A stretch of 64,000 nucleotides of DNA, taken from assembly GCF_037076345.1 (NCBI RefSeq), contig NZ_AP024702.1, forward strand, positions 4,774,001 through 4,838,000, in the 5' to 3' direction. A program made the position numbers and the translations under genes. A model generated the notes under the pieces. The model was given only the letters and a program-made list of their open reading frames with translations, had not been told where the DNA came from and made no database searches. Origin of the DNA: Haloferula helveola (GTDB lineage Bacteria; Verrucomicrobiota; Verrucomicrobiia; Verrucomicrobiales; Akkermansiaceae). Shown here one piece after another: positions 1 to 8,683 of the stretch (position 1 is the first letter of the stretch; every line of letters starts with the position of its first letter).

Positions 1-68
1 GGGGGCGCCCAACCGACGGCCAATGCGGCTGCCGCCAGAGCGGAGATCTTCCACGGTGTGGTGCTCAT
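1..68 (-). CDS. Exported protein, N-terminal signal peptide only (cut by window edge)
   Basis: A minus-strand reading frame opens with ATG at position 68 and runs off the left edge of the window. The 22 visible residues begin MSTTPWKISALAAAALAVGW, a lysine followed by a hydrophobic alanine/leucine stretch, which is what an N-terminal signal peptide or membrane anchor looks like. It lies 48 bases downstream of the stop of the large surface-protein gene on the same strand and may belong to the same transcript. Nothing can be said about the mature protein. Confidence 0.55.
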   Translation of the reverse strand, partial: MSTTPWKISALAAAALAVGWAP

Positions 69-116
69 GTGCGAGGTGTATGGAAACGCGTTGTCCAAGA
101 TCCCTTTCGTGCTCCT

Positions 117-3100
117 TCAGGGTTCGCTGACCCGGTAGAATGCCTTGGTTGCGGGTGCCGATGGATCCGTGACCTGGCTCGTGCCGACCCCGACCGAGAA
201 TGACGAGCCGATCTGAATCCAGTCGTTGTTCAGGGTCTCGCTCCGCTCGAGGATGAAGGTTCCCGCCGTGTCCGTCGTGAAGTCGGCGGTGAAGACCGTT
301 CCCGAGATCTGCGGATTGCTCAGGGTCAGGGTTGGATCACCGGACGCCGCTGCTTCGACGACCTGGATGCCGTAGATTCCCATCGAGTTCTGGAGGGCTC
401 CCGGTGTGACCGTGACGTCGAAGGTTCCGCCGCTTTGACCGGAGAAGACCGCATAGTTGGCGGCTGGATTTCCGGACCCGGTGTCGGTCGTCTGGAGGAA
501 GGTCCCGGGCGATCCGTCCACCACCTGGGTGGTGAAGGAATAGGTGGTCCCCGCAGCGCTGCTGCTGATGGTGCCGGTCCTGCCGTTGGTTTCCGATCCG
601 AAGTAGACGTAGACGTCGTAGTTCGCGTAGGGGATGCCGGTCAGGGTGATCGATGCATCGGTCGCCTCCTGGGAGCGGCCATAGATGAAGGAGTTGTAAA
701 GGCGGCCGTAGGGGGTGGCGTTGTCCGGGAAAGACGAGTAGGCGCCGAACCCTGCGGTGAAGGTCACGCCGACACCGCTCCCGGCATCACCGATGACATT
801 GCCGGCCGAGTCGACGATCTCACCCGCATTCGGAGTGGCGATTTTGGCGATCGTGCCGCTCGCGTCGGTCGTGTTGTTGGCGAGGTCGATGGTCCGGTTC
901 CAGTTCTTCTGCTCGACGCCCGGAGCACCGGCATAGACCAGCGGTCCGAACTCCACCGTGGGGCCGCCACCGACACCAGCGATCGCATTGAATCCGATCG
1001 CGAAGCCGGTGGGATTCGGTCCACCCGGATCTTCAGGATCTGCCAGGTTGGTGCCGCCGGCTCCAACTTCGTATTCGTCGCTCCAGCCGTCCTGGTCGGT
1101 GTCGAAGTTGGCCACGAGGGGGTCGGTGCCGGTGTCGTTGGCGTCCACGAAGATACCGGTATTGGTTTCGACGCCATCGAGCAGGCCGTCGCCATCAAAG
1201 TCCGGAAGCCTCGGGTCGGTGCCGGTGTCCGAGGTGGAAACAAAGATGCCGGTGTCAGTCTCGACGTCATCGGTATAGCCATCGCCGTCGGTATCCGGAT
1301 CGGTCGGGTTGGTGCCGTCGTCATGCTCGTCGATGTTGAGGATGCCGTCGCCGTCGAAGTCGCCGTTGGCGCCCTCCTTCACGGGGTCGGTCGTCCCGTC
1401 GTCATTCGGGTCGAGTCCGACCGAGATCTCGTAGTTGTCGCCCATTCCGTCGCCGTCGGTGTCGAGGTCCTCGATGATCTGGAACGCGGCGATGCCGCCA
1501 TTGTCCGTCACTTGGTTGAGGTCGAAGCTCTGATCGGTGCCAGACAGGCCGCGGAAGATCACATGGGTCGAGACCGGGTAGTTCTCGAAGGTGCCGTTCG
1601 AAGCATTGGTCTGGTCGGCGCCTCGGAACCATACCGGGTCGCTTCCCGCGGGCAGGATGGCCGGTGTGCGGAATCCGTATTCAAGGCCCGAGTTGATCTC
1701 CGCGATCCTTGCGGCGACGTTCTGGCTGAAGCCCATGACGTAGAACACGATATCGTAGCGTGCATACGGGATGTCGGCGATATCGATCAGTGCTGTTGGT
1801 GAGGCGGCAGTGGCAAACAGATAGCCGGAGTACAATCCGCTGATCGACTGATCGGGGTTGTTCAAACGGCTGAAGGTGCCGGCCGAACCGATGATGAAGT
1901 TTGCGGCGGTGGCACTGCCGCTACTGTCGACGAGAGTCCCTCCCGAGGGGGTCACGATGTCGGACTCGCTCGTCGATGTCTGGGCTTGGGGGAGTGCACC
2001 GGTCGCGTTCCAGTTTTTCTGAACGAAGCCCGGTGCTCCGGCGAGCGCCAGCGGTCCGAGGTTGATCCCGGCTGCGTTTCCTGCAGCGGATGCGAAGGTT
2101 ACGCCGATCGAGTTCCGGCCGGAGTCGACCAGAGGAGCGTCGTTCGGATCGTTGGCTGCGGTGCCGGCGGTGTTAACTTCATAACCATCCGAGAACCCGT
2201 CTCCGTCGGTGTCGGCGACGAGTGGATCCGCATTGTTTGCGGCTTCGTCGCCATCGAGCAGGCCGTCGCCGTCCGTGTCGGGATTGTTTGGGTCGGTGCC
2301 AGCGGCGAATTCGCCCGCGTTGTCCAAGCCGTCCGGTGTCGGTTGATCGACGTCGTCTGTTGCGCCGTAGGTCTGGAAGTCGCCGAAGTTGTCGACCTCC
2401 CACTGGTTGTCGATGCCGTCGCCGTCGTCGATCGCCGTAACGGCGATGGTTGCGGTATCGCTGCCGACCGCGTTCGTCACGGTGACCCGATAGTCGCCGT
2501 CGGCGGCGGGACCGGCGACAAACGTGTAGCTCTCCGTCGTCGCCACCTGAACGAAACCGCCGCCGTCATCGAATTCCCAAACATAGCTGGGCCCCGGAGC
2601 GGTGCCGGGCTCGAGGGAAGCCGTGAGTGTGGTGGAGACTCCGACGCCGGGCGACAGGGTCGGTGGCAGTGGTGGATCGAGCACCGGCGCTTTGGTTGGG
2701 ACGGCGTCTTCGTAGGAAATCGAGGTGATTGGGAACTGGGCGCCGGCCTGGGTCGTGTCAGCCACCGTCATCAGTAGCGTCGCGCCAGCACTCGCGCCGG
2801 GATTGGAAAGGGTCAGGACGCCATCCGTCCCAACAAAGGCAGCCCCGGTGAGCTGGATGTTGACGGTCCCGTTGCTGTAGCTGGCCGAGGCGCCGGGGCC
2901 GGCAATCGACACTCCCGGGTCGGAGGTGAACCCCGAGATGTTGATGCCGTCATCGGGACTCGGTCCGTCGGCGCGTGCAAAGTCCCATGACAGACCGGTG
3001 AGGCCTGCATTGGCGGCGAACTCGAACCGCATCTCTTCGCCATTGCCGTTGGTGGCATCGGTGTCGGGGTCGTTGAAAGCGTTCACGTTGGTGCCGAAAT

Positions 3101-3320
3101 CGTCGATGCCAAGACGGACAGCGTTGGCATTGAACGTGGCGGGCACTCCGCCTTGGAGCGGTGTCAGGGTGACATTCGCATCGGAGTAGGACGTCGTGTT
3201 GGAGTCCAACTGGTTCACGGCATCGGGCAGAAGCGTGACGTTTCCCGCGGTGGCCGTTCCGGTAACGATAACGGTGGCCGCGAGCAAGCTGTGGGGGATC
3301 GTGTTGGGTTTTTGGTTCAT
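117..3320 (-). CDS. Large secreted protein with thrombospondin type 3 repeats and a duplicated domain
   Basis: The product is about 1067 residues. I chose ATG 3320 because it opens directly into a signal peptide (MNQKPNTIPHSLLAATVIV, then an AxA-like cleavage region); an in-frame upstream start would add an unrelated Arg/Ser-rich leader. The order is: an N-terminal beta-rich region, an Ig-like segment near residues 215-300, calcium-binding type 3 repeats (DTDGDGxxDGxE) near 310-400, a beta-rich domain near 400-610, a second repeat block near 620-760, and a second copy of the beta-rich domain near 770-990. Both copies share the signature AGAPGxxQKNWN. The last 70 residues (TFILERSETL...FYRV) resemble the C-terminal module common on verrucomicrobial exported proteins. 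The role is probably cell-surface or matrix; the substrate is unknown. The gene lies downstream of a prepilin gene. Confidence 0.8.
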   Translation of the reverse strand: MNQKPNTIPHSLLAATVIVTGTATAGNVTLLPDAVNQLDSNTTSYSDANVTLTPLQGGVPATFNANAVRLGIDDFGTNVNAFNDPDTDATNGNGEEMRFEFAANAGLTGLSWDFARADGPSPDDGINISGFTSDPGVSIAGPGASASYSNGTVNIQLTGAAFVGTDGVLTLSNPGASAGATLLMTVADTTQAGAQFPITSISYEDAVPTKAPVLDPPLPPTLSPGVGVSTTLTASLEPGTAPGPSYVWEFDDGGGFVQVATTESYTFVAGPAADGDYRVTVTNAVGSDTATIAVTAIDDGDGIDNQWEVDNFGDFQTYGATDDVDQPTPDGLDNAGEFAAGTDPNNPDTDGDGLLDGDEAANNADPLVADTDGDGFSDGYEVNTAGTAANDPNDAPLVDSGRNSIGVTFASAAGNAAGINLGPLALAGAPGFVQKNWNATGALPQAQTSTSESDIVTPSGGTLVDSSGSATAANFIIGSAGTFSRLNNPDQSISGLYSGYLFATAASPTALIDIADIPYARYDIVFYVMGFSQNVAARIAEINSGLEYGFRTPAILPAGSDPVWFRGADQTNASNGTFENYPVSTHVIFRGLSGTDQSFDLNQVTDNGGIAAFQIIEDLDTDGDGMGDNYEISVGLDPNDDGTTDPVKEGANGDFDGDGILNIDEHDDGTNPTDPDTDGDGYTDDVETDTGIFVSTSDTGTDPRLPDFDGDGLLDGVETNTGIFVDANDTGTDPLVANFDTDQDGWSDEYEVGAGGTNLADPEDPGGPNPTGFAIGFNAIAGVGGGPTVEFGPLVYAGAPGVEQKNWNRTIDLANNTTDASGTIAKIATPNAGEIVDSAGNVIGDAGSGVGVTFTAGFGAYSSFPDNATPYGRLYNSFIYGRSQEATDASITLTGIPYANYDVYVYFGSETNGRTGTISSSAAGTTYSFTTQVVDGSPGTFLQTTDTGSGNPAANYAVFSGQSGGTFDVTVTPGALQNSMGIYGIQVVEAAASGDPTLTLSNPQISGTVFTADFTTDTAGTFILERSETLNNDWIQIGSSFSVGVGTSQVTDPSAPATKAFYRVSEP

Positions 3321-3433
3321 GTTCGGATCGAGCGATCGTTGTTGGGCAGAATGGCGTGCGGATTCTCCGCGGGAATGGCCTGTTCTCACACCGGCATTGC
3401 CTGAATTGCCACAAGTGCGGTCTCCTGACGGAA

Positions 3434-4198
3434 TCAGTAGGAGATGGCGAAGTGCTTGAACTTCAGATCGTCGGGCAGGAGGGCCTCAACGTGTCCGTCG
3501 GCAAAGAGGAAGTGCCCCTTTCCGCGGTTACGGAATGCCGGCAGCCCCTTGCCTCCGCAATCGGTCATCTCGGCGATGTTTGAGGGGAGGCTGACGGAAC
3601 GCCCTGCCCGGTTCCTCGGGGATGTCGGCGGGCTCCCGGTATTGCCGGTGGTGGTTCGGAGGCCCCACCAAACGACCATGGAGAAGCCGTAGGGTGCGGC
3701 GGACGAACGAGGTAGGGCGTCGCCGAGCAGGATCTGCTCGGACGGGCGTTGGAGCTTCGGAGGAGTCACCCGGTAGGCACGCTCTCCGGCGTATCCCTGG
3801 GCCGGGAAAATGATAGGATTGACCCCGTAGTTGCTGATCGCGGTCTGCTTCAGGCCCGGATCGATGTCCTTGGCTTCGAAGGGAGAAAGGAGAAGTGCGT
3901 TTTGGTAGGAGTCGGGGCTCATCTCCCGCACGACCAGATCGGCCCATGATTCGCCCTGAGAGAAGCTCCAGCCCGGCGGGTAGGCGCCTTCGTCATCCGC
4001 GATGCCGGTTACGATCGGCGCAAGATTGCGAAGGTTGTTCATGTTGGTGGCGATCTTGGCGCTCTCGGTTGCGCGGCTGAGGCCCATGAAGGCGAGGGTC
4101 GCGAGCACGGCGACAATGACGATGGTCACCATCAGCTCCACGAGGGTGAATCCGGTTCGGGACTTCGGAGGCGCGACGTGTGGGCGGGGATTTTTCAT
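3434..4198 (-). CDS. Prepilin-like protein with N-terminal methylation motif and H-X9-DG-type tail
   Basis: The product is 254 residues. The chosen ATG at 4198 gives a short basic leader followed by the class III signal GFTLVELMV and a hydrophobic helix (TIVIVAVLATLAF), the hallmark of type IV pilin/type II pseudopilin precursors cleaved by PilD-type peptidase. Near the C-terminus GHFLFADGHVEAL matches the H-X9-DG-type ending seen in the very large families of such proteins in Planctomycetes and Verrucomicrobia. The region between is a globular domain with few cysteines. An upstream in-frame extension exists but overlaps the regulator gene and places the prepilin signal far from the N-terminus. 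The partner secretion machinery is not in this window. The function is probably a minor pseudopilin or surface-exposed protein. Confidence 0.85.
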   Translation of the reverse strand: MKNPRPHVAPPKSRTGFTLVELMVTIVIVAVLATLAFMGLSRATESAKIATNMNNLRNLAPIVTGIADDEGAYPPGWSFSQGESWADLVVREMSPDSYQNALLLSPFEAKDIDPGLKQTAISNYGVNPIIFPAQGYAGERAYRVTPPKLQRPSEQILLGDALPRSSAAPYGFSMVVWWGLRTTTGNTGSPPTSPRNRAGRSVSLPSNIAEMTDCGGKGLPAFRNRGKGHFLFADGHVEALLPDDLKFKHFAISY

Positions 4199-4242
4199 CC
4201 TCTCAGCAAGTGCCCGAGCGTCAGTTGCCGCAATTCCCTGAA

Positions 4243-5457
4243 TTAACGGATCGATTGCCTGATTGCGGACGGGGCGTCGGCGACCGGTCCGCGACGGAAC
4301 TCGCCCGGTGTGACGCCGAACTCCCGCTTGAAAATCCGGAGGAAGTGGGAGGCGGTGGTGAAGCCGCATGCGTTCGCGACTTTCTCCAAACTCATCTCGG
4401 TCTCACGCAGGAGAATCGAGGCCCGGTTGAGCCGGGCGCGGACAATCTCCGACTTCACCGTGCGACCGAGTGCTTTTCGGAAACGTTTGTCGACCGAAGA
4501 TCGCGAGCTGCCGACATGATCGATCACCTGTGAGGTGTCGAGCGATTCGTGAGCGTGGTCGCGGATGAAGCGGAGGGCTTTGACGAGGATCTCGTCGTCC
4601 GAGGCGATGGTGTCGGTCGATGCGCGCTCCGTGATCTGCACCGGCGGAACGAGCAGTTGGTGGTAAGGCAAGGTGCGCCCCTGCATCAGTTGGTGCAGCC
4701 AATGGGCGGCGGTGTAGCCGAGAACCCGGGTGTCGGGTCGCACGCTGGTGAGTCGCGGCGATGACAATTCGCAGATCAATTGGTCATCATCGACCCCCAT
4801 GACCGCGAGGTCCTCGGGGATCCCGCGTCCTACCGCGGCGGCGACCTTGATGAGTTGCTGGGCGCGGACATCGTTGCAGGCGAGGATCGCCGTGCGCGGG
4901 GGAAGCGAGCGGATCCATTTCGCGAGCTCCGGTGAGCCGGTCGGGTGCAGCGACTCGCGTCGCGCGACGTCCGTTACTTTCCATGAGACCGGAGGTTCGT
5001 AAACGTGGACCTCCGCGCCATAGCGATTGACCGCTTTCTGGAATGCGGCACTCCGGTCGTCGGAAAACCACAGGCCGGGGAAGCCGCAAAAGGCGAAACT
5101 GGTGAAGGCCGAATTGACGAAGAACCGGGCAGCGATGTCGGCCACCGCGGAGGCGTCGGTGTCGAGGAACGGGATGTCGGGGTGGCGGATTTGTCCGTAG
5201 AGATCGACGACCGGACAGGATGCTTTAGCAAAAAGGTCAGCCAACTCGGGGTCGGACAATCGGCACAGGATTCCGTCGCCGTTCCATGTTTCCAGCCATT
5301 CCGGAATGCCACCCCTTAGGTCCCGTTCCTGGATCAGGAAGTTCCACTCGCCATGGGAGCGGGAGTAGTCCGCGATGCCCAGACAGAGATCCCGGCCGTA
5401 GGCACGGGATGTCTCGATGAAGAGGGCAACGGTGGGTTTGTCGGCGGAGTCTGCCAT
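4243..5457 (-). CDS. AraC-family transcription regulator, XylR type
   Basis: The product is 404 residues, starting at ATG 5457 (MADSADKPTVALFIET). Residues about 9-275 form a periplasmic-binding-protein/LacI-like sensor (GRDLCLGIADYSR, later AVMGVDDDQLICELSSPRLTSV). The last 100 residues are a double helix-turn-helix AraC domain (SLEKVANACGFTTASHFLRIFKREFGVTPGEFRR). This architecture is that of the XylR activators that sense a sugar through the N-terminal domain. It is the last gene of the glycosidase/transporter run, 34 bases after the stop of the second GH2 gene, so it is probably the local regulator of that operon. The inducing sugar cannot be read from sequence. Confidence 0.9.
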   Translation of the reverse strand: MADSADKPTVALFIETSRAYGRDLCLGIADYSRSHGEWNFLIQERDLRGGIPEWLETWNGDGILCRLSDPELADLFAKASCPVVDLYGQIRHPDIPFLDTDASAVADIAARFFVNSAFTSFAFCGFPGLWFSDDRSAAFQKAVNRYGAEVHVYEPPVSWKVTDVARRESLHPTGSPELAKWIRSLPPRTAILACNDVRAQQLIKVAAAVGRGIPEDLAVMGVDDDQLICELSSPRLTSVRPDTRVLGYTAAHWLHQLMQGRTLPYHQLLVPPVQITERASTDTIASDDEILVKALRFIRDHAHESLDTSQVIDHVGSSRSSVDKRFRKALGRTVKSEIVRARLNRASILLRETEMSLEKVANACGFTTASHFLRIFKREFGVTPGEFRRGPVADAPSAIRQSIR

Positions 5458-5491
5458 CGGCGTAGACAGCTTGGTGGAAATGTCGTGGGGT

Positions 5492-8400
5492 TCAGTCGTT
5501 GAATCCGGGAATGATGCCGAGGTCCCGCACGTCGGCGGAGTCGGAGCGGATCGGGGCGAATTCGGCGAGGCTGGCCATGGGTTTGCCGGTGTGGCTGGAG
5601 AGCGCGCGGAAGCGAAGGGCGCGTGCCTCGATCGGCTTTCTGAAGACAAAGTCTTTCGCTTCGCCGCTGTCTGCCAGTGTGGCGGAAGTCAGAACCGGAC
5701 TCCACGTTTCGCCGTCCGAGGAGGCGTCGATGGCGAACTCGCGCACCCGGCCATTGGTCTTGTCGGTGCGGTTCTGGACGCGGACACCGACGAGTTCGGC
5801 CGGTTCGACAAGATCGAGTGTGTAGGTGATCGGGAATTTCGCCGAGGCTTCCCGCCAGTCCGAATGCCAGATCGTCGCAGCGTCACCATCGATCGCCTGC
5901 GTGGCCGGGAATCCCGGATGCGCTGACGACGCGGTGGCGATGACTCCGGCGGGTCGGAACAGCTCCCGCAGCTTCTCGGGTTGAAGCGCGCCGGTCGGAT
6001 CGAACTGCGGCGATGCCGCATACTTCCTCAACGCGCGGAAGAGCTGCCGGGCGACGATCCGCTCGCCGGGCCGGCTGGTGACGTCGAGCGTGCAGACGAG
6101 AAGTTTGCCCTCGCCGACCTTGGCCTCGAAGATTGCCGCAGGGAGTGCGTTCCGGTCGTACTTGTCGATGAAGCGGAACGGCATGCCGATCTCGCGGACC
6201 GATCCCGCAAGGTCGACGGCGGAGGATTGGGCCGTCAGCTCCCACCATTGCCAGTTGGTGTGGGTGTCGGTGGGGAAGTCACTCCACAGCGGGTGATCGG
6301 TGTCGATGGTGGCGCCGAGCGTGCCGGGCTGGTCCGGGAAGTGGAGGGGTGACCAGAAGACCGGGATGAACCGGGCGTCGATCGGTGAGCGGATCGCGTT
6401 GCCTTTGGGAAGCAAAAGCACGGTCTTGCCCGCTTCCAGATCCTTGAGGCAGGCCTCGGACGCGCCATGATGAACGATTGCGTCCGGGGTATCTTCTTCC
6501 GATGGATAGACCCATATCGGCCACGAATTCCGGAGTGTCTTGTTTCCGGACTCGACCACCAGGGTGAGGCGGGTCGCGGAGTCCACCGATGTGAGTCCGG
6601 TCTCGAATCGGCCGATTTCCAGGCTGTTTCCCTGCGGGTAGGGTCCGGATGGAAAGGTCGCCTGCGCTAGCGTTTCTCCGTCGGGCTCGAGCAAGGTGGC
6701 GGTAAAGCCGGTCTTGAGCGTCGAGCCGGTGAAATTTGCGAGTTCGATCTCCGCAGCGAATGTCTCGGTGTTCTCCCAGACGAATTTCCTCATCCGGGCA
6801 AGCGGGACGGCGGGCGAGCAGAAGTCGCGAAAGCGTTCCGGTTCAATGAGCCCCTTTGAATCCCAGAAGGAGTCGAGCAATCCTACTGTCGCGGTGCTCT
6901 GTCCGGGGAAGTCCTGAAGTTGCAGTAGCTGGATGCCGGCCAGGTCCTTGGTCCGGAGCGCGCGCTCGATGTCCTCCTTGTAGAGCAGGGCGGCGAGCTT
7001 GCCCGAGTCCCGTGTGAGGCGGTGGGCGTCGTCGAGCATGTGCTTGCTCTGAAGGTCCTTCCGGATCACCTCCAACGCGGTGGAGCGGAGCGGCGTGGAT
7101 TCGTATTTGGGAAGCTCCGCGAGGTTGGGATAAACGACATACTGGCCGACCTCGTGGGTGACGAGAGGAATCGAAAGGCACTCGAGTCCTTCCGCATAGT
7201 CGGTGTCGGTCGAGGGGAAGGTCGAGTTGAGAAAGCCCTGTCCGCGGACCCAGCCGGACTGCGTTTGCTGGGAGATGAAAAAGTCGTCGGCGGGTCCGGG
7301 AAGCTTGCCGCGGGGCGAGAAGGCGAAACTGGTCGAGGTGAAGAGGACATCGGGCGCAAGTTTCCTGAAGTGTTCGACCATGCGGTCCATCGCCGCCAGA
7401 TCGCCGACAAGTTCGTTGCCGAGTGCGAACATGACGAAGGAGGGGTGATGGCCGAATTCACGCAAGATCCGCTCGCCTTCCGCGATGAAGAAGGCGTCGA
7501 CTTCAGGCCTTTGTCCCATCTTGAAGGTCCAGTTCGGGAGCTCAACCTGCAGGTAGATGCCGTGGCGGTCGGCGGCTTCGAACGCCGCTTCCGGCGGGCA
7601 CCACGAATGGAAACGCAAATGGTTCAGGCCGTAGTCACGGCTGGTGCGCATGATCTTCTCCCACTGCGGGCCTTCGGCGTCGGGGTGACCGGTCTGCGGG
7701 AAGATGGCGCACTCCAGATTGCCACGCAGGAAGGTCATCTCGCCGTTGATCCGGAGGTGACGTCCGTCCGCCACAAATTCCCGGAAACCGATGTTTCGTT
7801 CGAACACGTGGCGTTCGCCACCTGCTTCCAACGAAACGGTCAATCGGTGGATCTCAGGGTTGAACTCCGACCAGTCGCTTAAACCATCGGGGCGATCGGG
7901 AAGGAAGAGCTCCTGTACGAAGGTTCCTTTTGGTAGTCGGTAGGGCCGTCTACCCAGTAGGCGTTCGGGTTGATCCGGGGCTGCGAGACGGACTTCGATA
8001 GTTCCGTTGATCGGAGTGGACCGGTTCGTAATCTCGAAGGCGAACTTGACTTCAGGACGGCCAGGTGTGGTGCGGATCTCCACATGATCCAGGCGTCGCT
8101 TCGGGATCGCCTCCAGTTGGATATCGCCGATGACCCCGTTCCAGATCGTCTGAGTTCCAGCCGTGTAGGCGTGGCCGATGGTTCCGATATCGACGATTTG
8201 GCGATTGTCGATGCGGAGGGTCAGGGTGTGCGTCTCCCCCGGACGGAGATGGTCGGTGAGGCTGTAGCGATGCGGAACGGAGAGTGAATTCTGCGGCTCT
8301 CCGACCGGCTTCCCGTCGATCCAAACACGGGATTCCCAAAGCACGCGCTCAAGTGTCAGCCGGATGTCGCTGCCCTTCCAGTCGTCGGGAATCGTGACAT

Positions 8401-8683
8401 CGCGCTGATACCAGGCCGGGCCGACGTACGGGTGGCGCTCGCGGAGCCGGTTCATCGTCTCCTTGTCCATCCGGAGCTCCACTTCGAGCTCCGGTCCCTT
8501 GCCTTGGCCCGCAGTGGTGCCGGGCAGCTCGATGGTGTCTGGAAATCGCCACGTATCGGGACCCGCGCCGAGACCGTGGTCTTTCGGGTCGAGTGCGAAT
8601 CTCCACTCACCGGAAAGGTCGAGGATGCCGGCGTGTGCGCAGAGCGTGCCGAGAAGAGACAGCAGCAGTCGGTGGAGCTTCAT
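5492..8683 (-). CDS. Glycoside hydrolase family 2 protein with C-terminal discoidin domain
   Basis: The product is 1063 residues. It begins with a signal peptide (MKLHRLLLSLLGTLCAHAG) followed at once by the GH2 jelly-roll sugar-binding domain (DLSGEWRFALDP). A beta-sandwich and the TIM barrel follow. The predicted acid/base is Glu424 in LGNE and the nucleophile Glu511 in HEVGQY. The C-terminal part (about 905-1050) is an F5/8 type C-like carbohydrate-binding domain (AIDGDAATIWHSDW...). The start codon overlaps the stop of the paralogous GH2 gene by 4 bases. GH2 covers beta-galactosidase, beta-glucuronidase and beta-mannosidase; the HExGQ(Y/W) variant belongs to a subgroup whose specificity I cannot assign. 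The product is probably periplasmic or secreted. Confidence 0.9.
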   Translation of the reverse strand: MKLHRLLLSLLGTLCAHAGILDLSGEWRFALDPKDHGLGAGPDTWRFPDTIELPGTTAGQGKGPELEVELRMDKETMNRLRERHPYVGPAWYQRDVTIPDDWKGSDIRLTLERVLWESRVWIDGKPVGEPQNSLSVPHRYSLTDHLRPGETHTLTLRIDNRQIVDIGTIGHAYTAGTQTIWNGVIGDIQLEAIPKRRLDHVEIRTTPGRPEVKFAFEITNRSTPINGTIEVRLAAPDQPERLLGRRPYRLPKGTFVQELFLPDRPDGLSDWSEFNPEIHRLTVSLEAGGERHVFERNIGFREFVADGRHLRINGEMTFLRGNLECAIFPQTGHPDAEGPQWEKIMRTSRDYGLNHLRFHSWCPPEAAFEAADRHGIYLQVELPNWTFKMGQRPEVDAFFIAEGERILREFGHHPSFVMFALGNELVGDLAAMDRMVEHFRKLAPDVLFTSTSFAFSPRGKLPGPADDFFISQQTQSGWVRGQGFLNSTFPSTDTDYAEGLECLSIPLVTHEVGQYVVYPNLAELPKYESTPLRSTALEVIRKDLQSKHMLDDAHRLTRDSGKLAALLYKEDIERALRTKDLAGIQLLQLQDFPGQSTATVGLLDSFWDSKGLIEPERFRDFCSPAVPLARMRKFVWENTETFAAEIELANFTGSTLKTGFTATLLEPDGETLAQATFPSGPYPQGNSLEIGRFETGLTSVDSATRLTLVVESGNKTLRNSWPIWVYPSEEDTPDAIVHHGASEACLKDLEAGKTVLLLPKGNAIRSPIDARFIPVFWSPLHFPDQPGTLGATIDTDHPLWSDFPTDTHTNWQWWELTAQSSAVDLAGSVREIGMPFRFIDKYDRNALPAAIFEAKVGEGKLLVCTLDVTSRPGERIVARQLFRALRKYAASPQFDPTGALQPEKLRELFRPAGVIATASSAHPGFPATQAIDGDAATIWHSDWREASAKFPITYTLDLVEPAELVGVRVQNRTDKTNGRVREFAIDASSDGETWSPVLTSATLADSGEAKDFVFRKPIEARALRFRALSSHTGKPMASLAEFAPIRSDSADVRDLGIIPGFND

